Below the pieces are notes generated by a model. That model did not search any database, was not told the origin of the DNA, and saw nothing but the letters and a program-made list of their open reading frames with translations. Position numbers and translations under genes: made by a program. 64,000 bases of DNA. It comes from Cyrtodaria siliqua (taxonomy: Eukaryota > Mollusca > Bivalvia > Adapedonta > Hiatellidae). The DNA lies in contig JAWPHD010010338.1 in assembly GCA_037043455.1 (NCBI GenBank), forward strand, positions 1 to 64,000, in the 5' to 3' direction. Shown here one piece after another: positions 60,501 through 64,000 of this stretch (positions within the stretch are counted from its first letter, which is position 1; every line of letters begins with the position of its first letter).

Positions 60501-61370
60501 AGGCTCTGTTCCGAGTTATTTTCTATATGCCATATGAGCCTTCTTTTCTTCCCATATACCATTTATTATGGCCAAAAGATTATTTTCCATATGCCATAAT
60601 TATTTTTTTTTTTAACTTTCACTATATTTTTCCATACCATTAGTCATATTCATGTTTTCCATATAGAAAAAAATATATGCCATATGAGGTAATAATTTTT
60701 TTTCATATGCCATATGGGAATCTCACTAAATTGGACTTATTTAAGACAGGCCCTTAGAAAATTGATTACAAATTTATGTATACAAGCTACACTCTGCTTA
60801 AAGAAACTAAACACTCCAAATAACGGCAAAATTACACCATAAAACTGTTTAGCAAAACTCTGTCCAGGTGTTCGGGTCATATAAAAATGGCATTATGCAT
60901 ATGTGCCAATTAAAAGTATAGGTTTTTTCACGTGTTTTTAAAAATACCCATGATTGAATATGCGCAAAATGAATTATGAGCTGGTAAATCTGACTTTAAC
61001 GCTTCAGCTTTGGGGTTTGGCATGGCTGCTTTCAAAGCCCTTTATATTGTACCTATAGTCTGGATTCTCAAAATATGTACCTCATCATCAGTATGTTTAA
61101 AAACGGTGTACTTATGTTGTAAAATCTGTCTGTTGTTGGCGGGATTATAAGCGACTTTAAGTATTACATGTACCTGTAATTAATGACTCTGTCAGGGTAA
61201 GGGTTGCTGGATAGTGATGTCACCACCTGATTCAGCGCTATAAGGGCCCTGCTAAGGGCTGGTCCCTCCCTTTGTCTCAGCTGGTTTGGATCGTCAGATA
61301 GCTTCTCTAGACCAGGGAGTTCAACAATGGTGCACCTAGATTTGTTGGGAGAAGGATTTTCACCAACTAG
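15414..61370 (-). CDS. CCDC78: CCDC78-like protein: degenerate kinesin motor + DUF4472 + coiled coil (15 exons, 5' partial)
   Basis: Fifteen exons join (61174-61370, 57861-58035, 38328-38462, 36831-36962, 33694-33780, 32471-32650, 31960-32184, 27326-27414, 26097-26175, 23775-23900, 23142-23338, 21256-21430, 19364-19401, 17259-17432, 15414-15516) into 2112 nt: 703 residues plus TGA. All introns are GT-AG and phases agree at every junction. Residues 1-124 match the last part of a kinesin motor: a switch II-like VELPGLEKL, an SRALIAL helix like NKSLSAL, and SDSKLTRLL with LGGNCKT. Residues about 190-250 resemble DUF4472 (DLSQELLLTEEEKLK, then LVEMQIENNKIREE). Residues 240-670 are mostly heptad-rich coiled coil; the tail is basic (SYKSRSRRH). 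This order is that of CCDC78, which in vertebrates acts in deuterosome-mediated centriole amplification and in muscle. The start codon and the P-loop and switch I part of the motor must lie beyond 64000. Family assignment is from remembered architecture; a kinesin of another unusual family is the alternative. Confidence 0.85.
15900..17258 (-). repeat. Exon-derived minisatellite, ~44 bp x ~32, carrying 5' splice sites
   Basis: Read on the minus strand, each unit is CAGGGCTACATTGACAGCC, then ATCTGGCCAG|GTAAGCAC, then a short spacer. This is the last ~31 bases of exon 14 plus its 5' splice site, with a few substitutions. Most units keep an intact CCAG|GTAAGC or CCAG|GTAAAC donor; some are shortened. 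Divergence is higher in the middle (around 16320-16500, units lacking parts) than near the ends. The array abuts exon 14 directly. Confidence 0.95.
17259..17432 (-). CDS. CCDC78: Exon 14: coiled coil; source of the adjacent 5' splice-site minisatellite
   Basis: Residues 612-669 plus two bases. Reads PGEKPAESWAALRKQLREF and ends CQGYIDSHLA. The acceptor is TTCTCCAG and the donor CCAG|GTAAGC. In the exon frame the intron starts G-TAA, so failing to use this donor gives a stop at once. The last ~31 bases of the exon and the donor are repeated about 32 times downstream. Confidence 0.92.
17433..19363. other. Intron 13 content: two repeat elements
   Basis: Holds a ~280-bp element (17776-18055) with a GTCACCAATAAGTGACAAAT hairpin at its start and CCTCCCTTCCGGAGCATAAA at its end. 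A five-copy ~130-bp tandem block follows at 18305-18950. The rest is AT-rich and unremarkable. Confidence 0.6.
18305..18950 (+). repeat. Tandem repeat, ~130 bp x 5
   Basis: Units share GGGGCCGATGTTGGTTGGAT, CTCAGTAAGTGTATATATGG and GTTTCCAAGTTATGACCCAG. Open frames through this block result from repetition without stops and are not genes. Confidence 0.75.
19364..19401 (-). CDS. CCDC78: Exon 13: 38-nt short exon
   Basis: Residues 600-611 plus two bases of an arginine codon: FGLSADMKEVNL. Phase 0 in and phase 2 out fit both neighbours exactly. The acceptor is TATTGCAG and the donor AAG|GTGAGC. Short, but the frame requires it: exon 12 ends in phase 0 while exon 14 needs two carried bases. Confidence 0.85.
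19583..20556. mobile_element. Probable MITE family A copy, split by later insertions
   Basis: The left end TTTAAAGATACATGCAACAA and the right end AAGATTGCTGTGTGCCCCTTT look like family A termini, nearly 1 kb apart. Between them lie a separate repeat (19740-19965) and a second MITE (19990-20526). Confidence 0.5.
19990..20526. mobile_element. MITE with GTTTCAGCC ends, copy 1
   Basis: The left end ACATTTGTTTCAGTCAAAGG is diverged; the right end is GGCTGAAACAAGCGCCC. The interior TTTTTATTTACCACTAAAAA matches the copy at 56936-57762. Confidence 0.65.
20870..21235. repeat. Tandem repeat related to 30400-31260
   Basis: Two to three units share CAAGTTATGGCCAGTTATG, AAAGTCAGAGTTATT and GTGAAGTTTCATGAACATAG with the array at 30400-31260. 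Confidence 0.65.
21256..21430 (-). CDS. CCDC78: Exon 12
   Basis: Residues 541-599. After a split arginine it reads NLRLICEQRGVDPIDMGPDE and ends QLDNVKLK. The acceptor is CCATACAG and the donor AAG|GTATAT. A large inverted-repeat element begins 80 bases upstream of its acceptor. Confidence 0.9.
21511..21966. mobile_element. Long inverted-repeat element (arms ~85-100 bp)
   Basis: The left arm TATAACAGTCTATTAAATCA is answered by TGATTTAATAGACTGTTATA at the right. Homology continues through TTTTAGAATTATTTTATT and CTCATTACTCAATG / CATTGTCAAGTAAAACCTC. The centre has ~20-bp repeats (ATGATGTGATGTCATAATA). It could fold into a large hairpin in the intron upstream of exon 12. Confidence 0.85.
22200..23000. 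repeat. Dispersed repeat, three related units
   Basis: Units share GGCCATAATTCCGTAATAAA, GAAGTTTGGGAACAATCCAT and GAGAAATGCAAGTA. Two of them end with CCCCCATTTCACTGTGTGAA and GCAGGGGTATAATTA. A fourth related piece is at 19740-19965. Confidence 0.7.
23142..23338 (-). CDS. CCDC78: Exon 11: coiled coil
   Basis: Residues 476-540 plus two bases. Starts DYMDNGSGVPDAKRDSRMKQ and ends KYEELLIAY. The acceptor is CCCATCAG and the donor AG|GTATAT. Confidence 0.9.
23500..23632 (-). mobile_element. Truncated SINE (minus orientation)
   Basis: Contains GGTGGAGGCAGACCACCCAC and TGGGTAGAACCAATA, then TCTCACTTACAAGTC. The tRNA-like head is missing. Confidence 0.65.
23775..23900 (-). CDS. CCDC78: Exon 10: coiled coil
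   Basis: Residues 434-475, 126 nt, phase 0. Starts SLIMARSDKEALEVQNNRLQ and ends KYVEDIS. The acceptor is CCCATTCAG and the donor TCA|GTAAGT. Confidence 0.9.
23940..25620. repeat. ~300-bp tandem repeat, about five units (intron 9)
   Basis: Units share TTTCATGAAAATCCATCAAG, TCCTATATAACTCTATGTAA, GGCCGCTGGTGGCCATGTTT and AGGACCAACTACATGTCAT. The same unit forms an array at 35345-36655. Confidence 0.8.
26097..26175 (-). CDS. CCDC78: Exon 9: coiled coil
   Basis: Residues 407-433. After the split valine it reads GDMQQELQEARSLARERQQ and ends SEINA. The acceptor is CCTTTTAG and the donor GCA|GTAAGT. Confidence 0.9.
26473..26502 (+). other. Potential G-quadruplex in intron 8
   Basis: AGGGGTGGGGGTTGGGGTGG contains four G-runs of at least three separated by 1-2 bases, extended by GGTGCGAGGGG. 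The G-rich strand is the non-template DNA, so the gene's RNA would be C-rich here. Confidence 0.6.
27326..27414 (-). CDS. CCDC78: Exon 8: coiled coil
   Basis: Residues 378-406 plus two bases of a valine codon. Starts LFANKKRYEGEMERVRREQ and ends GKLEKH. The acceptor is GTTTCAG. Donor GT|GTATGT was chosen over the overlapping GTGTAT because only the former gives a phase that reads into exon 9. Confidence 0.88.
28131..28286 (-). mobile_element. tRNA-derived SINE (same family as 6555)
   Basis: On the minus strand: TGTGGTCTAGTGGTAGAGC (A box), GGTTTGATCCC (B box), TTGAGCAAGACACTTTATC, and GTATTGGTTCTACCCAAGA, ending GAGAGTGATTAAAATAAG. Confidence 0.8.
28287..29685. other. Intron 7 sequence without recognised features
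   Basis: AT-rich. A short direct duplication at about 28370-28440 (TTAAAGGCCAGGGTTCATCA-like) is the only structure I noticed. Confidence 0.4.
29690..29897. mobile_element. MITE with TTAACCC-type ends, copy 2
   Basis: Carries AATGGACTGTTGTTTCTTTT, ACCATTCCATTTATGTGATA and GATCTGGGTTTACAATGGAC, the reverse complement of the 2443-2662 element, with GCGGGTTAAA at its end. Confidence 0.75.
30030..30225 (-). mobile_element. SINE-like element
   Basis: On the minus strand: CAGGTTCAAGTGTCACTTGC (B-box-like) and CCTTGGGCAAGACACTTCAT, a block common in tRNA-derived SINEs of marine animals. The A box is weak. Confidence 0.5.
30400..31260. mobile_element. Tandem-core element, ~170-185-bp units
   Basis: Starts ACTAGAAGGGTGTTCCGCAG and ends GGACGCCGCCGGACGACAC. 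The core units share GGCATAACTCTGCCAAAATG, AAAGTCAGAGTTATT and GGTTAGGTTGCAGGTTAAAG. Such cores with GACGAC-rich right ends recall bivalve pearl-type elements. Confidence 0.7.
31960..32184 (-). CDS. CCDC78: Exon 7: coiled coil with interruption
   Basis: Residues 303-377, 225 nt, phase 0. Starts TERNEELSVELLNLVNAKAS; a short break NSDPYNTGEADQE interrupts the helix, then VDRVKAIVIQ leads to SVEQT. The acceptor is CTTTTCAG and the donor ACG|GTAAGT. Confidence 0.9.
32471..32650 (-). CDS. CCDC78: Exon 6: coiled coil
   Basis: Residues 243-302, 180 nt, phase 0. Starts ILMLENELVETQNERDR and ends LVRAHEKE. Charged and heptad-like. The acceptor is TTACTTCAG and the donor GAG|GTTTAT. Confidence 0.9.
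33029..33186 (-). mobile_element. SINE (minus orientation), head-truncated
   Basis: GTTTGTTTGTTTGTATGATG (tail), GTTATATATGACGGTCGATT, GGTGGAGGCAGACCACCCAC and CCATCCGTAAGAATCGACAC. No tRNA head remains. Confidence 0.7.
33187..33460. repeat. Two-unit dispersed repeat
   Basis: Two ~150-bp units share GAACATTTGTGCCAAGTTAT, TTCAAAATCCCTCAAGC and GTTCAAGAGA. Related to the 37846-38228 element. Confidence 0.65.
33694..33780 (-). CDS. CCDC78: Exon 5: DUF4472-like segment; source of the adjacent 3' splice-site minisatellite
   Basis: Residues 214-242, 87 nt, phase 0. Starts LSQSLVEMQIENNK and ends FEHVNK. The acceptor is TTTTCTGCAG|CTATCG and the donor AAG|GTAAAC. The bases just 5' of this exon, with its first ~20 bases, are the repeat unit of the tandem array at 33781-35318. 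Confidence 0.9.
33781..35318 (-). repeat. Exon-derived minisatellite, ~56 bp x ~27, carrying 3' splice sites
   Basis: Read on the minus strand, each unit ends CATACTTTTCTGCAG and continues CTGTCGCAGTCTCTGGTAGA. That copies the authentic exon 5 acceptor (TTTTCTGCAG|CTATCGCAAT) and the first ~20 bases of exon 5. Units are 55-59 bp and very similar to each other. The array lies immediately upstream of exon 5 in transcript order. Confidence 0.95.
35345..36655. repeat. ~300-bp tandem repeat, about four units (intron 4)
   Basis: Same unit as 23940-25620: GGTGGCCATGTTTGACAT, CATGTCATGCCAGTTATTTT, CTAGACATCAAGAGCAACAT. The last two units are very alike (36085-36357 and 36373-36600). Confidence 0.8.
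36831..36962 (-). CDS. CCDC78: Exon 4: start of DUF4472-like segment
   Basis: Residues 170-213, phase 0. Starts LRLKDENERLRTRMDSM and ends DLSQELLLTEEEKLK. The acceptor is ATTCTGTAG and the donor AAG|GTATGC. Joined to exon 5 it gives the LTEEEKLKLSQSLVEMQIEN run typical of DUF4472. Confidence 0.9.
37130..37340. mobile_element. MITE with AACTCTTTTACCGCC ends
   Basis: TTAACTCTTTTACCGCC and GCGGCAGCAAAAGAGTTAA are imperfect inverted ends. The interior has GGCTGATCTAGGTTTACACT. Confidence 0.7.
37628..37735. mobile_element. Truncated MITE, TTAACCC type
   Basis: Matches the first ~110 bases of the 29690 copy (ATATATATAATGGACTGTTC, ACCATTCCATTTATGTGACA) and stops after GATCTGGGTTTA. Confidence 0.65.
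37838..38228. mobile_element. Tandem-core element with GTCACTGTAAGTGAC hairpin
   Basis: Starts ACAAGAAATGTCACTGTAAG and TGACAAATGCCCC. It has two ~165-bp core units (GTGCCAAGTTATTTGAAAAT) and the right end CGGACGGACGGACGGTGC, then CTCTTCGGGGACATAAAAA. Same type as 17776-18055. Confidence 0.7.
38328..38462 (-). CDS. CCDC78: Exon 3: linker after the motor
   Basis: Residues 125-169, phase 0 at both ends. Starts NLLTQYQAKIIDLQQQ, passes through a Gly/Pro/Ala-rich linker (GVGPAPLAARM) and ends SIRMLETEN. The acceptor is CGTCTGCAG and the donor AAT|GTAAGA. It probably separates the motor fold from the coiled coil. Confidence 0.88.
38741..40770. mobile_element. Tandem-core element, ~165-bp units, with nested MITE
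   Basis: Starts AACAAGAGCACCGCCAAAAA. The core units share GAAGGCCCTATCGTCTTAAC, TAGCATTTTTAACTAAATCA and AGGGCCATAACTCCGCTG. The right end is GACGGACAGACGACGGATGG, then CCCATAAGCTCTGCTGGCC. A-rich simple sequence fills 39580-39830. An inverted-repeat MITE is inserted near the left end. Confidence 0.7.
38908..39131. mobile_element. Inverted-repeat MITE, ~40-bp arms
   Basis: ACTGAATCAAACAGCTAACG and CACCAGTAGACAATACCTTT at the left face AAAGGTATTGTCTACTGGTG and CATTAGCTGTTTGGTTCAGT at the right. Confidence 0.85.
41331..43684. mobile_element. Tandem-core element, ~167-bp units
   Basis: Starts CAAGAGGCCCAAGAGGGCCT and ends TCCCATAAGCTCTGCTGGCC, then CTTGGCCAGTAGAGCTAAAA. About eight core units share GGGTCACCATTTGAACAAAC, TTGGTAAAGGACCATAAGCT and TTTCAGAGAAGAAGATTTTT. 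An A-rich tract (41815-41960) separates an old first part. The right arm is ACGG/ACAG-rich. Confidence 0.8.
44755..45115. repeat. Dispersed ~350-bp repeat, copy 1
   Basis: CCGCCAAATAACAGCAAAAT, CAAAACTCTATCCAGGTATT, TTTTGGGGTTTAGTCTGGCT and TTGTAAAATTTGGCTGTTGA all recur in order at 60812-61160. Confidence 0.75.
45430..45915. repeat. Dispersed repeat resembling a tandem-core right end
   Basis: Contains GGTCATGACCTCAAGATCAA, GGGGCCATAATTTTGTTAAA and the end CCCGACGCAGACAATGACAC. A single core unit only. Confidence 0.45.
47686..49915. repeat. Minisatellite, ~62 bp x ~36
   Basis: Units such as GTCAGTCAGACCTGCAGAAT, GATGGTCATGAGGAAATGAT and GCAAAGGGATGCTTCCTTCA. Blocks of two or three units recur as larger groups (for example 48190, 48478 and 49098). 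On the minus strand each unit has a pyrimidine-rich CATCATTCTGCAGGT, a 3' splice-site look-alike, but no match to an exon of this gene. Confidence 0.85.
49924..50010. repeat. 87-bp module next to the minisatellite
   Basis: GCCATAAAAAAAGCACCATT, CTAAAGTGTGATGTTTCAAA and GACAGACCTGCCAAATCAGT are repeated almost exactly at 53279-53365, inside a MITE. Confidence 0.8.
50090..50370. mobile_element. SINE-like element with (GAATT)n
   Basis: Five GAATT/GAATTG copies at 50100-50119 are followed by GGGTTTTAAGGCGCACCAAC and GGTTATATGGCGCCTAACAG. Possibly the tail of a mollusc SINE; the family is not recognised. Confidence 0.4.
50397..52590. mobile_element. Tandem-core element, 145-bp units with 738-bp higher-order repeat
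   Basis: Starts ACAAGAGGCCCAAGAGGGCC and ends CTTGGCCAGTAGAGCTAAAA. About 14 core units share TTTGACCTAGTGACCTAGTT, CATGTGACCCATTTTCGAAC and GGTCAAAAATATGGCCTCTA. The right arm is GGACGGACGGACGACGGACG. Units starting near 51046, 51191, 51336 and 51481 recur exactly 738 bp later. The series of 68-codon minus frames are shadows of the repeat. Confidence 0.88.
52791..53525. mobile_element. MITE with TTAAAGGGAATGTA ends, full copy
   Basis: TTAAAGGGAATGTAGCC and TTACATTCTCTTTAA are inverted ends. The homology continues inward (ATTATCAAAATCAGATGATA against ATCATCTGCTTTTGATAATT). The centre holds a 116-bp tandem duplication (52965-53200) and the 87-bp module. Confidence 0.8.
55083..56380. mobile_element. 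Composite inverted-repeat element with nested repeats
   Basis: TTAAAGGGACTGGAGGCAAT at the left and CTGCAGTCCCTTTAA at the right. Inside are a ~145-bp, four-unit tandem core (55270-55910; AGCTACCTACCCTGCAAGTT, AACTCATTCCTAACAAAAG) and a SINE (56030-56250). Confidence 0.65.
56030..56250 (-). mobile_element. tRNA-derived SINE (minus orientation), nearly full
   Basis: On the minus strand: TAGCCGGGATAGAAAAGATG (head), GGTTCGAATCC (B box), TGTCAATTCTTAACGGATGG, TACTGGTTCTACCTAGGAAA, GGTGGTCTGCCTCTACCAC. Confidence 0.75.
56936..57762. mobile_element. MITE with GGGCGCTTGTTTCAGCC ends, copy 2, with nested element
   Basis: GGGCGCTTGTTTCAGCC and GGCTGAAACAAGCGCCC are perfect 17-bp inverted ends. A tandem-core-type piece ending ACTATATGCCTCCCTTTTGG occupies about 57060-57460. 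Confidence 0.85.
57861..58035 (-). CDS. CCDC78: Exon 2: end of kinesin-like motor domain
   Basis: Residues 66-124. Begins with the split serine codon and DSKLTRLLTHELGGNCKT, a close match to the strongly conserved kinesin segment DSKLTRLLQDSLGGN, then a neck-like stretch ending VNDSYAQ. The acceptor is TTTTTCTAG and the donor CAG|GTAAAT. The next exon is 19.4 kb away. Confidence 0.9.
58910..59235. mobile_element. MITE family A, copy 4
   Basis: TTAAAGGGACACATGGCAAT at the left and GACGTGTGTCCTTTTAA at the right. The interior has TATTATTGGTGAAATGTAAT and GTAGAAAAACTAATGGGAC. Confidence 0.85.
59375..59733. mobile_element. MITE family A, copy 5 (opposite orientation)
   Basis: TTAAAGGGACACATGGCGAT and CTGTCATGTGTCCCTTTAA are inverted ends. 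The interior appears reversed relative to copy 4 (GTTAGTTTTTCTACAAAACT, CACCAATAATATACTTAAAC), with a short TTTTTAAAAATTCGCC duplication near the left end. Confidence 0.85.
59871..59928 (-). pseudogene. Decayed partial copy of exon 1 inside intron 1
   Basis: About 58 bases resemble the 3' half of exon 1, plus-strand 61183-61243: gatgaccctgccaggatagg against gactctgtcagggtaaggg, and ttcaatgctata against ttcagcgctata. By eye identity is near 80%, with small indels that break the frame. No GT donor is present at the expected place, so it cannot act as a normal exon. Confidence 0.65.
60530..60720. repeat. Degenerate CATATGCCATATG repeat
   Basis: Seven or more scattered copies of CCATATGCCATA-like sequence, partly palindromic around CATATG. 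Confidence 0.55.
60812..61160. repeat. Dispersed ~350-bp repeat, copy 2
   Basis: Matches 44755-45115 along its length, with moderate divergence. It ends 14 bases before exon 1's donor side, so it lies right against a splice junction. Confidence 0.75.
61174..61370 (-). CDS. CCDC78: Exon 1 in window: switch II region of kinesin-like motor
   Basis: Encodes residues 1-65 of the visible product, starting LVGENPSPNKSRC and ending DRVINY plus two bases of a split codon. The acceptor is TTTCCAG and the donor AG|GTACAT. The segment aligns with the kinesin switch II region, but the family's DLAGSE appears as ELPGLE, losing the aspartate and serine of the canonical motif. The NKSLSAL helix appears as SRALIAL. 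The matching switch I (SSRSH) exon is upstream of the window. Confidence 0.88.
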
Positions 61371-61555
61371 CTGGAAATGAAAATTCAAAACATTTTAGGT
61401 ATATTTAGGAATTCCATTCTACAATTTTTTGTCCATTCAATTTAGGAATGAATGCCGTATTTTAAATTTATGAAAGCATGAAAACCATGATTGGACATGT
61501 CTAAAACAAATACATCTTAATATATAGGAAATGCCTAGGGTAACAAGATGCTTCT

Positions 61556-61833
61556 CATTATGTGATCAAGAGTATTAACTTTCATACCCCATCCAACCCC
61601 TTCTCCAAGAAGCGAAAACGGCTGGGGTATGAAAGAAAACCTTAATTTCGGCTTAAAAAGTTTACCTATTGTAAAATTGAAACATTTAATAGGTAAGTTT
61701 AAACAGGTTATTGCATTTTTTTCAGTAAAAAATGTTTTTATACGTGTTTTATTGTCAAAATATCCATTATAAAATCCTGCTAATATAAGCTCTCCCATTG
61801 CTTAATGGAATATTAAGGTGGGACCACGTAATG
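61556..61833. mobile_element. MITE with CATTACGTGGTCC-type ends, copy 2
   Basis: CATTATGTGATC at the left and GGGACCACGTAATG at the right. The interior CCCATCCAACCCCTTCTCCA matches the 4812-5076 copy. Confidence 0.8.
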
Positions 61834-61839
61834 TGTGAA

Positions 61840-62705
61840 TTATATTTCACACCAGCATATTGTTTGTTATTGAAGTAAGTTGCAACAGTCTATTTGAGCT
61901 TTTTTGTCAAACATATTAACAATTATACAAATCTTTCAAGGACTTAACTTAAACTATTAGGGCCCCCAAAAAATAAGGCTTTGTATCTCAAAATAATAGG
62001 GTAAGTTGGTAAGGAATTTTCTTTTTAAGATTTGAAATTAGACGTATATTTAAATGCGTAATTATTTTTAAACCGTACATATTAATATAAAGAACTATGA
62101 TGAATTTGACAAAAATAAATTAAAATATAAGATTCGCAGTTAAAATTAGGTTTGTTGGTCAGCAGGAAACATATATCCCCTCTACCCACACATACACACT
62201 CCCCACCCACACAACCCCATATGTATTGAAAAGGAAAAGGCAATTAAGTATTTTCAATTTATTTTCCTAATGGAGATTCTTTACAAAACAATACGAGTTA
62301 CTAATTAGCACATTTAAACTGATAAAAGTAAGAGTTTTAATCTATTTTTAATTATTTTCCTTTTACAAATGTTCATTAATTAATACAAGACATATTTCCT
62401 ATTATTGACATTTTTAAAACTGAATGCAACATTGTAAATTAATTTAATTCAAACATTTCTCAACGTTTTTCCTTTAAATAATCCTGCAGTGTTTTTTGAA
62501 GATGATCATTCAACATTGAAAACAAAACAACAAAGTACTAACGTTAAACCATGAAAATGATGATACAAAGCGTCCTAATATGGCATAAAGTATCAAACTT
62601 ACCTATCAGAGAATTATAATTTGTCTAAATCCTTTGATGTACAGGAAAGTGCATCCACATATCTACTGCTTATAAGAAATCATCCTCGATACATTAATCG
62701 ATAAT
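61840..62705. other. AT-rich intron sequence upstream of exon 1
   Basis: No exon with the expected kinesin switch I motif (SSRSH) and phase-0 end is visible. I see nothing else to name. Confidence 0.5.
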
Positions 62706-62706
62706 C

Positions 62707-62910
62707 TTAATCTAGTATGGATTTTGTATAAACTTTGTCATTTTGCTCAATATAATGAATAGTAAAGTCTGTTTCAATATTTAACTGCACCATTAAGTTA
62801 TCTAATTTAAATAATTCATACATTTCAGTTTTAAATACATTTGGTATGCTAAGTTTATATTCAAAGACTAGTAAGTCAATAAAGGTATCAACAGTAGTTG
62901 TGGTTGTCAT
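62707..62910 (-). other. Unassigned 67-codon open frame
   Basis: Starts MTTTTTVDTFIDLLVFEYKL and ends VYTKSILD. Composition is protein-like but very AT-rich. It resembles no motor segment, and its initiation codon touches the edge of the 44-bp minisatellite. Coding status is doubtful. Confidence 0.2.
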
Positions 62911-64000
62911 GATACTGTGTAGTGCTCAGGTGTTCATATGTCTGTGTTTAGTAATGATACTGTGTAGTGCTCAGGTGTTCATATGTCTGTTTAGTCATTA
63001 TACTGCATAGTGCTCAGGTGGTCCTATGTCTGTTTAGTCATTATACTGCATAGTGCTCAGGTGTTCCCATGTCTGTTTAGTAATGCTACTGTGTAGTGCT
63101 TGCTCAAGTGTTCATATGTCTGTGTTTAGTAATGATACTGTGTAGTGCTCAGGTGTTCCTATGTATGTTTAGTCATGCTACTGTGTAGTACCCAGGTGTT
63201 CCTATGTCTGTTTAGTCATGAAATTGTGTAGTACTGAAGTGTTTCTATTTCTGTGTTTATCCATGATCCTGTGTAGTACTCAGGTATTCCTATGTCTGTG
63301 TTTATAGTCATGATATTGTGTTGTACCCATGTGTTCCTATGTCTGTTTAGTCATTCTACTGTGTAGTACCCAGGTGTTCCTATGTATGTTTAGTCATGAA
63401 ATTGTGTAGTACTGAAGTGTTTCTATTTCTGTGTTTATCCATGATCCTGTGTAGTACTCAGGTATTCCTATGTCTGTGTTTATAGTCATGATATTGTGTA
63501 GTACCCATGTGTTCCTATGTCTGTTTAGTCATGCTACTGTGTAGTACCCAGGTGTTCCTATGTATGTTTAGTCATGAAATTGTGTAGTACTGAAGTGTTT
63601 CTATTTCTGTGTTTATCCATGATCCTGTGTAGTACTCAGGTATTCCTATGTCTGTGTTTATAGTCATGATATTGTGTAGTACCCATGTGTTCCTATGTCT
63701 GTTTAGTCATGATACTGTGTAGTACCCAGGTGTTCCTATGTATGTTTAGTCATGAAATTGTGTAGTACTGAAGTGTTTCTATTTCTGTGTTTATCCATGA
63801 TCCTGTGTAGTACTCAGGTATTCCTATGTCTGTGTTTATAGTCATGATATTGTGTAGTACCCATGTGTTCCTATGTCTGTTTAGTCATGATACTGTGTAG
63901 TACCCAGGTGTTCCTATGTCTGTTTAGTCATGATACTGTGTAGTACCCAGGTGTTCCTATGTCTGTTTAGTCATGATACTGTGTAGTACCCATGTGTTCC
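62911..64000. repeat. Minisatellite, ~44 bp, in 178-bp higher-order units; runs off the window
   Basis: Units such as GTGTAGTACCCAGGTGTTCC, TATGTCTGTTTAGTCATGAT. The variant TCATGAAATTGTGTAGTACT recurs near 63216, 63394, 63572 and 63749, showing a four-unit higher-order repeat of about 178 bp. The true length and far flank are outside the window. Confidence 0.9.

Overview
The window looks like a stretch of a bivalve mollusc genome. It is AT-rich and gene-poor, with one long intron-split gene and several families of short inverted-repeat elements (MITEs). It also holds tRNA-derived SINEs and mobile elements with tandem cores that end in ACGG-rich arms, which recall the 'pearl'/Helentron-type elements of clams and oysters. 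The bivalve assignment is an inference from repeat style; no search was run.

Main gene. Fifteen exons on the minus strand, from 61370 down to the stop at 15414, join in a single open frame of 703 codons plus stop. Every junction has GT..AG ends and compatible phase. The product starts inside a kinesin-like motor domain, whose first part lies beyond 64000. It continues into a DUF4472-type segment and a long coiled coil, and ends in a basic tail. This is the architecture of CCDC78, a ciliary/centriolar coiled-coil protein. The switch II region is degenerate, so the motor is probably not a normal ATPase.

Most unusual signal. Two introns of this gene contain minisatellites made from the gene's own exon edges. 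One (15900-17258) is about 32 copies of the last ~31 bases of exon 14 plus its 5' splice site. The other (33781-35318) is about 27 copies of the 3' splice site plus the first ~20 bases of exon 5. Both arrays lie directly against the exon they copy, so the exon faces dozens of decoy splice sites. Using the nearest decoy in either case leads to an early stop codon. Intron 1 also holds a decayed partial copy of exon 1.

Layout. 1-2783: end of a MITE, then a weak candidate for the last exons of a plus-strand gene. 2877-10800: MITEs, SINEs, no clear gene. 11326-12240: a broken non-LTR retrotransposon RNase H region with a MITE inserted in it. 12300-15413: old repeats and the presumed 3' UTR of the CCDC78-like gene. 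15414-61370: the gene, including a 19.4 kb intron (38463-57860) filled with three tandem-core mobile elements, a 62-bp minisatellite and MITEs. 61371-64000: further intron, with a 44-bp minisatellite organised in 178-bp higher-order units running off the window end. I saw no rRNA gene, no functional tRNA, no CRISPR array and no prokaryotic feature.
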